Part shown: piece by piece, positions 55,101-64,000 of the stretch
How the letters are laid out: each line of letters opens with the position of its first letter
Numbering within the stretch: position 1 is the first letter of the stretch
Assembly: GCA_026874595.1 (NCBI GenBank)
Contig: CM049309.1
Span: 49,336,079 to 49,400,078, forward strand
Length of the DNA stretch: 64,000 nucleotides
DNA from: Sipunculus nudus
Taxonomy: Eukaryota; Annelida; Sipuncula; Golfingiida; Sipunculidae
Reading direction: 5' to 3'
The notes under the pieces: model-generated
Seen by the model: the letters and a program-made list of their open reading frames with translations, nothing else
Database searches by the model: none
What the model was told of the DNA's origin: nothing
Position numbers and translations under genes: made by a program

Positions 55101-58100
55101 AGAATCTTGACTGTACTAAATTTTGTGACAATTTCAGCAAAAAGGAAGAGGGAAGTTGGTAACCATGGGGTCTGTCCACATGTTTAGTGATCAGTACTTG
55201 GACAAGGAGGAAAATGGCAAAATTCTTGTGAGTTGCTTAGTTACCAATATCAATATTACTTGTACAGAAAAAAATAGCAGAATTTTCACGTGTTTGTGTG
55301 GGAAATTAACTCAGTCATTAGACAAAATTTGCTTTCTGCATATAATTGATTTTATTTCTTGATGTAACTTGCCAAAATATTTCTTTCTTTTACTTTTATG
55401 GAATATGTGGTAACTGTACCCATTGTAACTTGTAAACATTTTCATCATTGATACACTCAGAGTATTTCATATCCTGTTGCCATTTTGACCTGTGACCAGT
55501 GAATCTCATTTATATGTATGGATCATTCTTATTCATTGTTTAGATAAAATGAATAAAGGTAGTGCAGGTATTTATGACAGTTATTATTGTGTAATCTCTC
55601 GTGTGCCTTACTGTAAGGTAAGTGTTAAGTTTGCTGTAAAATGTCAGGATTAGTCACACAAAGTTGGCTGAAAGAAAAATTTTCAAAGGCCCAGGTATTT
55701 CTTAGAAAGTATTTTTGGTTGGCTAAAAAATACCAAGATCAAACTAAAAGACAGAGCAAGATTTAAAATTATAGTTTCAAAAGTGTTATAAAAATACCAG
55801 CTGTTTAAGAAAGACTTGGCATCTTAATTGAATGATATAATCAGAACAGATATATTTCTACATATCACATCTGTATATTAAGACAAAAAAAATGTGAAAG
55901 CTAGATAATATATATGCAGAATAGTGTTTATATCTTTTTTTTACATTTTATTTTATTTTTATAACCTGATTTAATCTGAGAATTTTATATTTTTTGTTTC
56001 TCTGTGTCTGCAGGATGTGATATTAAATTTCTTGACCACAGATGAAGTCAGACTTAACCAGATTGATGCTGATGACCCAGAGGTATATATATATATATAT
56101 ATGTATATTTATGTGTGTGTGTGTGTGTACAATCCACTTCCCATTCAAATATAAACATTAGAATTACTGCACAAAATAACAACTTTCTCTGAGTATATAA
56201 TAACACTACACTTATAAAGCAAACAAGAGCTACCATCGACAGATTTATAAAGCAAAATACTGTTAGCTGATGCCTAACTGATTTATTATACTACCAGTAT
56301 TCATAAGGGTTTATCTACTGCTTTAAATGCACTTGTTATAAAAGTGTCCATATAATATTGGAAGGTATGTTTTCTTTAGCAATGTTGTATCTCTGAAACA
56401 CCAGCACAAACAATAATATCTGCAAACTGTTAATCATATAATGACTGAACTTTTATATATATGTTAAGGTATATGTCTACCTTGTGTTGATAATTTTTAT
56501 TATTTTGATTAGGAATAATGATAATACTGGTTATATTAATGGTAATATTGGTTCTGTTAATGGTTATTTTGGTACTATTAATGGGTTTTATGTGTACATG
56601 CAAAATATTTATGGTAATATTGTTACCATAAATGGTAATTTAGTACTATTAATGGTAATATTGGTACTTACGTGTGGATACATCCAGGTATCAGACTACA
56701 ACCAGCAGCCAGACACAGCTTTCCTGGCTGAACAGCTGAAGTCGTGTTTACAAGAGACAGATGAGGTGCCACGTGATGTCACGACACTGTTTGAGAGTTC
56801 CCTGTTCTCACTTGATACAAGCGTCGTACCAAAAGCTATTAAGTGAGTGTGTTGAAAATATAAAACACAATAAGACCTTCTCTGTAAAAGGATATCAATT
56901 CCTGTTTGCAGCTGTTTTATTTTAAAATATTTTTATGTGTACTGCCAATATCATCTTAAAATATTAAACCAAAATATAATTTATCCTGTATTTGTGGAAA
57001 TTTGGACTTTTATACTTTGTGTTTAAATCTGCATGAGTAAGGAACACATGCACACACTTTTTTTTAATAAACTAGACGTGAAACATGACTTACAGTCTCA
57101 CAATGGTTTAATCTTTATGCCTCTCATGTTTTAGGGCATATGAACAATTAGATGTGAAATATGAACTGCAGTCTCACCAGTGGTTTAATCTCTGTTACTG
57201 TTATGTTCCTGGGAATATGAACAGTTATATGTGAAACATGAACTACAGACTCACCAGTTGTTTAATCTGTATGCCTGTTATGTTTCAGGGCATATGAACA
57301 GTTAGATGTGAATCATGAACCACAGTCTAACCTGTTGTTTAATCTGTATGCCTGTTATGTTTCAGGGCATATGAACAGTTAGATGTGAAACATGAACCAG
57401 TCTAACCAGTGGTTTAATCTGTATGCCTGTTATGTTTCAGGGCATATGAACAGTTAGATGTGAAACATGAACCACAGTCTGACCAGTGGTTTAATCTGTA
57501 TGCCTGTTATGTTTCAGGGCATATGAACAGTTAGACATGATGCTTGAACCACAGTCTAACCAGTTGTTTAATCTGTATGCCTGTTATGTTTCAGGGCATA
57601 TGAACAGTTAGATGTGAAGCATGAACCACAGTCTAACCAGTGGTTTAATCTGTATGCCTGTTATGTTCCAGGGCATATGAACAGTTAGATGTGAAACATG
57701 AACCAGTCTAACCAGTGGTTTAATCTGTATGCCTGTTATGTTTCAGGGCATATGAACAGTTAGATGTGAAACATGAACCAGTCTAACCAGTGGTTTAATC
57801 TGTATGCCTGTTATGTTTCAGGGCATATGAACAGTTAGATGTGAAACATGAACCACAGTCTAACCAGTGGTTTAATCTGTATGCCTGTTATGTTTCAGGG
57901 CATATGAACAGTTAGACATGAAGCATGAACCACAGTCTAACCAGTTGTTTAATCTGTATGCCTGTTATGTTTGAGGGCATATGAACAGTTAGATGTGAAG
58001 TATGAACCACAGTCTAACCAGTGGTTTAATCTGTTTGCCTGTTATGTTCCAGGGCATATGAACAGTTAGATGTGAAACATGAACCAGTCTAACCAGTTGT

Positions 58101-61100
58101 TTAATCTGTATGCCTGTTATGTTTCAGGGCATATGAACAGTTAGATGTGAAGCATGAACCACAGTCTAACCAGTTGTTTAATCTGTATGCCTGTTATGTT
58201 TCAGGGCATATGAACAGTTAGATGTGAAGCATGAATCACAGTCTAACCAGTGGTTTAATCTGTATGCCTGTTATGTTCCAGGGCATATGAACAGTTAGAT
58301 GTTAAACATGAACCTCTCAGTCTCACCAGTTGTTTAATCTGTATGCCTGTTATGTTTCAGGGCATATGAACAGTTAGATGTGAAGCATGAACCACAGACT
58401 AACCAGTTGTTTAATCTGTATGCCTGTTATGTTTCAGGGCATATGAACAGTTAGATGTGAAAGATGAACCAGTCTAACCAGTGGTTTAATCTGTATGCCT
58501 GTTATGTTTCAGGGCATATGAACAGTTAGTTGTGAAGCATGAACCACAGTCTAACCAGTTGTTTAATCTGTATGCCTGTTATGTTCCAGGGCATATGAAC
58601 AGTTAGTTGTGAAGCATGAACCACAGTCTAACCAGTTGTTTAATCTGTATGCCTGTTATGTTTCAGAGCATATGAACAGTTAGATGTGAAGCAAGAACCA
58701 CAGTCTAACCAGTTGTTTAATCTGTATGCCTGTTATGTTCCAGGGCATATGAACAGTTAGATGTGAAGCATGAACCACAGTCTAACCAGTTGTTTAATCT
58801 GTATGCCTGTTATGTTTCAGAGCATATGAACAGTTAGTTGTGAAGCTTGAACCACAGTCTAACCAGTTGTTTAATCTGTATGCCTGTTATGTTCCAGGGC
58901 ATATGAACAGTTAGTTGTGAAGCATGAACCACAGTCTAACCAGTGGTTTAATCTGTATGCCTGTTATGTTTCAGAGCATATGAACAGTTAGATGTGAAGC
59001 ATGAACCACAGTCTAACCAGTTGTTTAATCTGTATGCCTGTTATGTTTCAGGGCATATGAACAGTTAGATGTGAAGCATGAACCACAGTCTAACCAGTTG
59101 TTTAATCTGTATGCCTGTTATGTTTCAGAGCATATGAACAGTTAGTTGTGAAGCATGAACCACAGTCTAACCAGTTGTTTAATCTGTATGCCTGTTATGT
59201 TCCAGGGCATATGAACAGTTAGTTGTGAAGCATGAACCACAGTCTAACCAGTTGTTTAATCTGTATGCCTGTTATGTTTCAGAGCATATGAACAGTTAGA
59301 TGTGAAGCAAGAACCACAGTCTAACCAGTTGTTTAATCTGTATGCCTGTTATGTTCCAGGGCATATGAACAGTTAGATGTGAAGCAAGAACTTCAGTCTC
59401 ACCAGTTGTTTAATCTGTATGCCTGTTATGTTTCAGGGCATATGAACAGTTAGACATGAAGCATGAACCACAGTCTAACCAGTGGTTTAATCTGTATGCC
59501 TGTTATGTTTCAGGGCATATGAACTGTTAGACATGAAGCATGAACCACAGTCTAACCAGTTGTTAATCTGTATACCTGTTATGTTTCAGAGCATATGAAC
59601 AGTTAGTCATGAAGCATGAACTACAGTCTCACCAGTTGTTTAATCTGTATGCCTGTTATGTTCCAGGGCATATGAACAGTAAGATGTGAAGCATGAACCA
59701 CAGTCTAACCAGTTGTTTAATCTGTATGCCTGTTATGTTCCAGGGCATATGAACAGTTAGATTTGAAGCATGAACTACAGACTCACCTGTTGTTTAATCT
59801 GTAAGCCTGTTATGTTTCAGGGCATATGAACAGTTAGATGTGAAGCATGAACCACAGTCTAACCAGTTGTTTAATCTGTATGCCTGTTATGTTTCAGGGC
59901 ATATGAACAGTTAGATGTGAAACATGAACCACAGTCTAACCAGTGGTTTAATCTGTATGCCTGTTATGTTTCAGGGCATATGAACAGTAAGACATGAAGC
60001 ATGAACCACAGTCTAACCAGTTGTTTAATCTGTATGCCTGTTATGTTTCAGGGCATATGAACAGTTAGATGTGAAGCATGAACCACAGTCTAACCAGTGG
60101 TTTAATCTGTATGCCTGTTATGTTCCAGGGCATATGAACAGTTAGATGTTAAACATGAACCTCTCAGTCTCACCAGTTGTTTAATCTGTATGCCTGTTAT
60201 GTTTCAGGGCATATGAACAGTTAGATGTGAAGCATGAACCACAGTCTAACCAGTTGTTTAATCTGTATGCCTGTTATGTTTCAGGGCATATGAACAGTTA
60301 GATGTGAAACATGAACCTCTCAGTCTCATCACACCACAGTTTGAAACTCCTCTCCCCCCACTGCAGCCAGCTGTAAGTATAACATATCTTCCTTATAATG
60401 ATTTATACTGTATTCTTTAGTCTGTTTCATGTAACCTCAAGGAAAACAAATACAATCACAAAGTTCTTATGGTCAATTACAGTTATAAAACTTTTGTAAA
60501 TGGTAACAAAATACAAATTCAGATACTTAATGTCTGTTAGATGTTCATTTTGCAATGATTGTTATTTTGTACATGTAAATAGGTGATGAGGATTTAAAGG
60601 GATACACAGATGTAATGGTCACCAAATAATTATAAGGGTTTCAAGAGGTGCCCTATAGTGATCACCTGATTTGTCCATCCATCAGTGATGCTTTCTTTCT
60701 AATACTTTATCTCCAATAGGATGCATGTGATTTTTCTCAAATTTATAGAGATGATTGGTATATATTGGGTTCAAGCTCTATTGCATTACACACCAGTATG
60801 AGTTACAGTATGGCTGCCAGAACAAAATTCTTTATTTTTTTTCGTGGGCAATATCTCAAAGAGAATATGTTTGGGCTTTCCCAGATTCTTAGAGTTGATT
60901 AATATCTATGAGGGCTCTAGCCCTATTGAATGACCGACCCACCCTATATCCAGTATTTCCTTGAGAGCACAATCAGTGAATTTCTTTTGAAGGCAGCTTC
61001 TCAAAGAGACTGATCTTTCCCAAATTTGCAAAGATGAATATTGTCCATAAGGGCTCAAGCCTGATCGAGTTACAGACCTGCCTATTATCCAGTATGGCTG

Positions 61101-62069
61101 TTAAAGCACAATCAGATGTGTGCGTCCAAATTTCAGACTCCTTTAAGCTTTTAAATTCCTTTTGCATGCATTATCTAAATAACCTTTGAGATATTGGTGT
61201 TGATTTTCTAAGATAGGTCCTTTTCAGATTATTTGTGTTAATAAATTTTAGACTAATCTTACATCCAATATGGCCACAGGGCTGCCATTTTGATGAACTG
61301 GTGATTGTAGGGCCCTACTGGAGGACCCTTTAAGTCCCAAACTTCTAGTTTCATCATACATGTATAGTCTCATGCAGTCATTAATATAGCTTCAGATTTT
61401 GAATGTAACATTAAGAAGTAAACTTGGTTGTATATACAGCAAGTTCTAAACAGTGGCAAAAGAGTAAAGCTGCTATGCAACCAACCTAATAGTCTTTTCT
61501 GATTGACTTATATGTGAAAATAAATATGTTTAACCAAGTAAATATGATATAAACACTGATAAAATTTAAAAAATGTTCTGTAGTGCAAATAATGAACTTT
61601 GAAAAGTCTCCATCAATTTGTCAATAAGAAAGTGACCATATTAGCCAATCAGTAGACTTCTCACATTTCAGGTGATAAAATGTTCATAGTCACAAAACAT
61701 TTCATTTGTCATCAACCATTTTGGATTTTGCAGATCAGTTTAAAAGAAAAATTCAAAATGCCAATTTATTTTTCTTTTTAAATGAGATCAGAGGTTAGCA
61801 GTTATCCACAAAATTAAAAAAGACTGGCCTGAGTCTGTATTTTATATGCATTGCATCAACAACAAGTCAACAACAAAATTCTTGTATGTTCATGGGCTTA
61901 TTAAATTTATCTTGTCTTATCTTATAACTGTGGATGACCTTGATTATTTCTTTTGTACAGGTATTCCCACCACAGTTCCGGGAGCTTCCCCCACCAGCGC
62001 TGGACCTGTTTGATCTTGATGAACAGTTCTCATCAGAGAAAGTCAGACTGGCACAGCTCACTAACAAAT
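44501..62069 (+). CDS. IFT52: IFT52, intraflagellar transport complex B subunit (first 12 coding exons; 3' end outside window)
   Basis: Exons: 44501-44518, 46305-46429, 52092-52179, 52445-52574, 53271-53346, 53692-53757, 54295-54421, 55138-55227, 56014-56082, 56688-56842, 60285-60372, 61961-62069. They join with consistent phases into 380 codons plus one base; human IFT52 is 437 aa, so about 60-75 C-terminal residues lie beyond the window. Hallmarks: IVFNASKREIFTVNNGFKSL, GPREKFTSQE, MGEGGES with NINFLLEEYGVMVNND, YKYFHPKE, LTFLYPYGATLSVMRPA, HMFSDQYLDKEE, FETPLPPLQPA, FRELPPPALDLFDLDEQF. IFT52 has an N-terminal GIFT domain and a tail that scaffolds IFT88, IFT70 and IFT46 in the IFT-B core, needed to build cilia. 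Intron 10 contains an extraordinary amplified splice-junction array. Confidence 0.96.
45615..46098. mobile_element. MITE with TCCCACCAAGGGG terminal inverted repeats
   Basis: Left TCCCACCAAGGGGCGACCAT, right reverse complement TCCCACCAAGGGGTCCCCAT. Similarity continues into TTG-TTTT. About 484 bp; lies in IFT52 intron 1. Confidence 0.72.
46107..46178. repeat. (TA)n / (TAA)n microsatellite
   Basis: About 27 TA dinucleotides with one TT interruption, then a TAA-type run. Confidence 0.95.
46305..46429 (+). CDS. IFT52: IFT52 coding exon 2
   Basis: 125 nt, leaves in phase 2. Reads SMDDRSQKNTIVFNASKRE... then NNGFKSLNRRLRNTWKIL; the FNA.K.EIFT.NNG pattern is the diagnostic IFT52 N-terminus. Acceptor TTTTTCAG. 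Confidence 0.96.
47525..50684 (+). mobile_element. AGCTCAGCTGA / GTCCGTC mollusc-type element, about 3.1 kb
   Basis: Left end AGCTCAGCTGACTATAAGTC followed by a GTCCGTCCGTCTGTCC tract; right end CAGCTGAGCGCCGTGACCCA then TGGGTCCCTTGTTTT. Contains a direct internal duplication (about 47660-48150 versus 48370-48850, sharing ATAATCTCCTACCAT-type and TTTGTTCCT-TGAGATATTAA blocks). No intact ORF. Lies in IFT52 intron 2. Confidence 0.68.
50700..51706. mobile_element. hAT-like element
   Basis: Left TAGGGCTGTATCAGTATATC, right reverse complement CAGGACTGGGTATTGGTCGG. Ends of the TAGGGCTG...GTAT type are common in hAT elements. Interior about 1 kb without a transposase frame. Weakly supported pair. 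Confidence 0.45.
52092..52179 (+). CDS. IFT52: IFT52 coding exon 3
   Basis: 88 nt, phase 2 to 0. Reads SNKEEITEERLAVARIFIFG then GPREKFTSQE. Acceptor TTTTTCAG, donor GTATTA. Confidence 0.95.
52445..52574 (+). CDS. IFT52: IFT52 coding exon 4
   Basis: 130 nt, phase 0 to 1. Reads FEAIKKYIENGGSVLVLMGE, then GGESKSNTNINFLLEEYG. GIFT domain core. Confidence 0.97.
53271..53346 (+). CDS. IFT52: IFT52 coding exon 5
   Basis: 76 nt, phase 1 to 2. Reads NVVRTHFYKYFHPKEVLVSN GVLN. Acceptor ATTTTCAG, donor GTAAGT. Confidence 0.96.
53692..53757 (+). CDS. IFT52: IFT52 coding exon 6
   Basis: 66 nt, phase 2 to 2. Reads REISRAAGKHIPGLGEEDQN NA. Donor GTGAGT. Confidence 0.95.
54295..54421 (+). CDS. IFT52: IFT52 coding exon 7
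   Basis: 127 nt, phase 2 to 0. Reads ALTFLYPYGATLSVMRPAVS then VLSTGSVSFPLNRP, highly conserved GIFT domain sequence. Donor GTAAGT. Confidence 0.97.
54422..55137 (+). other. IFT52: IFT52 intron 7, nothing recognised
   Basis: AT-rich sequence with no assigned repeat or ORF. Introns 3 to 6 and 8 are similar, apart from the mariner-type end in intron 6 near 53980. Confidence 0.6.
55138..55227 (+). CDS. IFT52: IFT52 coding exon 8
   Basis: 90 nt, phase 0 to 0. Reads QKGRGKLVTMGSVHMFSDQY LDKEENGKIL. Acceptor ATTTCAG, donor GTGAGT. Confidence 0.97.
56014..56082 (+). CDS. IFT52: IFT52 coding exon 9
   Basis: 69 nt, phase 0 to 0. Reads DVILNFLTTDEVRLNQIDAD DPE. Its donor GTATAT is the first part of a (TA)n microsatellite. 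Confidence 0.95.
56084..56130. repeat. (TA)n and (TG)n microsatellite abutting the exon 9 donor
   Basis: GTATATATATATATATATAT begins at the 5' splice site itself, followed by TGTGTGTGTGTGTG. Confidence 0.9.
56515..56670 (+). repeat. Degenerate TTAATGGTAATATTGGTA repeat before IFT52 exon 10
   Basis: Words such as GGTAATATTGGT, TTAATGGTTATTTTGG and ACTATTAATGG recur at roughly 15- and 30-bp intervals. The frame stays open into exon 10, but the canonical CATCCAG acceptor at 56687 and IFT52 homology set the exon boundary. Confidence 0.6.
56688..56842 (+). CDS. IFT52: IFT52 coding exon 10
   Basis: 155 nt, phase 0 to 2. Reads VSDYNQQPDTAFLAEQLKSC then LQETDEVPRDVTTLFE. Ends AA before GTGAGT, so exon 11 must supply one base to complete lysine 315. 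Confidence 0.96.
57065..60318 (+). repeat. Tandem array of about 42 intron/exon junctions (77-bp units) in IFT52 intron 10
   Basis: The unit is ...CTAACCAG-TTG-TTTAATCTGTATGCC, TGTTATGTTTCAG, then GGCATATGAACAGTTAGATG and TGAAGCATGAACC. Exon-like starts after the AG fall at 57135, 57289, 57366, 57441, 57518, 57595 and so on to 60208 and finally 60285, the true exon 11. Spacing is 77 bp in most units, 75 bp where AC is missing after GAACC, and 79 bp in two units that retain GAACCTCTCAGTCTC as in the real exon. A degenerate leading unit lies at about 57072-57134. Only the unit starting at 57212 lacks an AG. Confidence 0.98.
60285..60372 (+). CDS. IFT52: IFT52 coding exon 11 (authentic copy at the end of the array)
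   Basis: 88 nt, phase 2 to 0. Reads AYEQLDVKHEPLSLITPQFE then TPLPPLQPA, matching IFT52 of other animals without a break. It is the only copy of the AYEQLDVKHEP junction that continues into the rest of the exon. Acceptor GTTATGTTTCAG, donor GTAAGT. Confidence 0.96.
60600..61340 (+). repeat. Degenerate tandem block in IFT52 intron 11
   Basis: Recurring CCAGTATGGCTG/CCAGTATTTCC, AATATCTCAAAGAGA/AGCTTCTCAAAGAGA and AAGGGCTCAAGC/GAGGGCTCTAGC phrases show diverged copies at roughly 160-170 bp. Similar in style to the internal parts of the AGCTCAGCTGA elements. Confidence 0.5.
61961..62069 (+). CDS. IFT52: IFT52 coding exon 12
   Basis: 109 nt, phase 0 to 1. Reads VFPPQFRELPPPALDLFDLD then EQFSSEKVRLAQLTNK. 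The GTAAGT donor shows the gene continues beyond the window. Confidence 0.96.
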
Positions 62070-62448
62070 GTAAGTGAATTTGTGGCTCCTAAACAATCAC
62101 TGTGCAGTGTCATATGTTCTATTGCCACTTACAAACTATCACTCAAGTTAAATATTGAAAGGGGAAGAACTGTAATTATGATTGTTTATTACCTCTGCCA
62201 AGCAGGGGTTATGTTTTTGCTAGTGTTAGTTTGTCTGTCTGTCTGTGAGCAAAACAGATTTTGCTGAAATTTTTGGATAGCTTGGCAGTGACATCAGGAA
62301 CTATTTATTAAGTTTTTGGGATGATCCGGATCACCATCTGGATCCAGGAAGTTTTTAAGGAAATATGCTGCGTTTCTGACAATGCCATATGGGGGTAATG
62401 AGCTGCCATGGTGGAGGTCAGTGCTCTTTGAGTACAAATTTCCATTTT

Positions 62449-64000
62449 TTAGCTCAGCTGACTGAAAGTCATCTGAGCTATAGCGATCACTCTTTGTCCG
62501 TCGTCCGTCTGTCTGTCTGTCTGTCTGTCCGTTAACCAGGCACAAATCGTAACCACTGGACCTGGAATCTTCTAACTTGACATCCAGGGAGTACCATGAA
62601 AAATCTCCTTGGAAACCTGAAATTAGGTCTCTGTTACCCATAACCTCTGAGCTATGGGGCTCCGAAGTACCCCCCAGAAAAATGGAAAATTTGATACAAA
62701 AGCTCAAGTATCTGAACAACTATTGCATTGATCACCATGATTCTGTGCATGGATATTGATCATGGAATGTTTCATCAGTTTCTGCAGTCTGGTGGCGCCA
62801 CCTATATTTTTTCGATTTTTACGAATTTTTTTCTTTATTTTTGAGACCTCTTGAGATGTGGTCATCTGTTAACAGGGCACAAATTGTAATGACTGGACCT
62901 AGAATCTTCTCTCTTGAAATTCCGGGAGGCCCATGAAAAGTCTCTTTGGAATCTTGAAATTAAGTCTCTGTTACCCATAACCTCTGAGCTATGGGGCTCC
63001 GAAATACCCCCCGGAATAATGGAAAATTTGATACAAAAGCTCAAGTATCTGAACAATTATTATATTGATCACCATGATTCTTTGCATGGATATTGATCAT
63101 GAAATGTTTCATCAGTTTCTGCATTCTGGTGGCGCCACCTGTATTTTTTAGCTCAGCTGACTGTAAGTCATCTGAGCTATAGGGATCACCTTTTGTCCGT
63201 CGTCCGTCCGGGCGTCTGTCCGTTAACAGGGCACAAATCGTAACCGCTAGAACTGGAATCTTCTTACATGACATCCTGGGAGGTCTATGGAAATTCTCCT
63301 TGTAAACCTGAAATTAGGTCACTGTGACCTATATTCTTTGAGCTATGGGGTTCCAAAGTACCCCCCAGAATAATGGAAAATTTGATACAAAAGCTCAAGT
63401 ATCTAAACAACTAATGCATTGATCATCATGATTTTTTGCATGGATATTGATCATGGAGTGTTTCATCAGTTTCTGCAGACTGGTGGCGCCACCTGTATTT
63501 TTTCGATTTTTACCAATATTTTTCTCTATTTTTGAGACCTCTTAAGATGCGGCCATCTGTTAACAGGGCACAAATCGTAACGACTACACCTAGAATCTTC
63601 TCTCTTGACATGCAGAGAGGCCCATAAAAAGTCTCTTTGGAAACCTGAAATTAGGTCTCTATTACCCATAACCTTTGAGCTATGGGGCTCCGAAGTACCC
63701 CCCAGAATAATGGAAAATTTGATACAAAAGCTCAAGTATCTAAACAACTATTGCAGTGATCACCATGATTCTTTGCATGGATATTGATCATGGAATATGT
63801 CATCAGTTTCTGCAGTATGGTGGCGCCACCTGTATTTTTTTTATTTTTACGAATTTTTTTCTCTATTTTTGAGACCTCATAAGATGTGGTCATCTGTTAA
63901 CATGGCACAAATTGTAACAACTGGACCTAGAATCTTCTCTCTTGACATGCTGAGAGGCCCATGAAAAGTCTCCTTAAAAACTTGAAATTAGGTCTCTGTT
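62449..64000 (+). repeat. AGCTCAGCTGA element with alternating 337/354-bp tandem units, running off the window
   Basis: Headers TTTTAGCTCAGCTGACTG at 62449 and 63147 are each followed by GTCCGTC-rich DNA. Unit starts (GTTAACAGGGCACAAAT) fall at 62531, 62868, 63222, 63559 and 63896, spacing 337, 354, 337, 337. All units carry GAGCTATGGGGCTCCGAAGT and GGTGGCGCCACCTGT. Conserved 60-64-codon frames on both strands reflect recent copying and have no recognised domain. Located in the intron after IFT52 exon 12. Confidence 0.88.

Noticed and set aside
56484..56687. Open frame upstream of and continuous with IFT52 exon 10 (repetitive N-G-rich peptide)
   Set aside because: No IFT52 homology before VSDYNQQ, a good CATCCAG acceptor at 56687, and exon 9 joins exactly in phase at 56688. 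The open frame comes from a degenerate AT-rich repeat.
62577..63787. Gene encoding a repeated 60-residue protein
   Set aside because: The frame is part of a tandem mobile repeat, is mirrored by frames on the other strand, and lacks splice or start context.

Overview
The window is nuclear DNA from an animal, most likely a mollusc. Two intron-rich, single-copy animal genes can be assembled exon by exon. The rest is AT-rich intron and intergenic DNA full of short DNA-transposon derivatives (MITEs), tRNA-headed SINE-like pieces, minisatellites, and 'AGCTCAGCTGA...GTCCGTC' elements of a type I associate with bivalve and gastropod genomes. The mollusc call is inference; the species cannot be named from this sequence.

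Layout. (1) 1-2.4 kb: promoter-like sequence with a CRE, then unassigned AT-rich DNA. (2) 5.8-21.3 kb, minus strand: a complete 15-exon SGK3-like kinase gene. It encodes 489 aa with a PX domain, an AGC kinase domain and a C-terminal hydrophobic motif. One intron is GC-AG, and a minisatellite starts at the stop codon. (3) 21.3-44.5 kb: about 23 kb of intergenic or 5'-flanking DNA holding a 2.8-kb 46-bp minisatellite, several MITE families, a 1.8-kb TIR element and composite mollusc-type repeats. (4) 44.5-62.1 kb, plus strand: the first 12 coding exons (380 codons) of IFT52, an intraflagellar transport complex B subunit; the C-terminal part lies beyond the window. (5) 62.4-64 kb: intronic AGCTCAGCTGA repeat with about 340-bp tandem units.

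The two genes are divergently oriented and about 23 kb apart. Nothing suggests they share a function: SGK3 is an endosomal PI3P/PDK1/mTORC2-dependent kinase and IFT52 is a ciliary trafficking scaffold.

The most striking structure is in IFT52 intron 10. The junction between that intron and exon 11 (about 35-44 bp of intron end including the AG, plus the first 33-44 bp of the exon) has been amplified into about 42 tandem copies of roughly 77 bp. The array runs up to, and ends with, the authentic splice site. Nearly every upstream copy carries an intact 3' splice site followed by genuine exon sequence, and the unit types checked (75, 77 and 79 bp) all lead to an early stop if used. I know of no described case like it, but no search was run.
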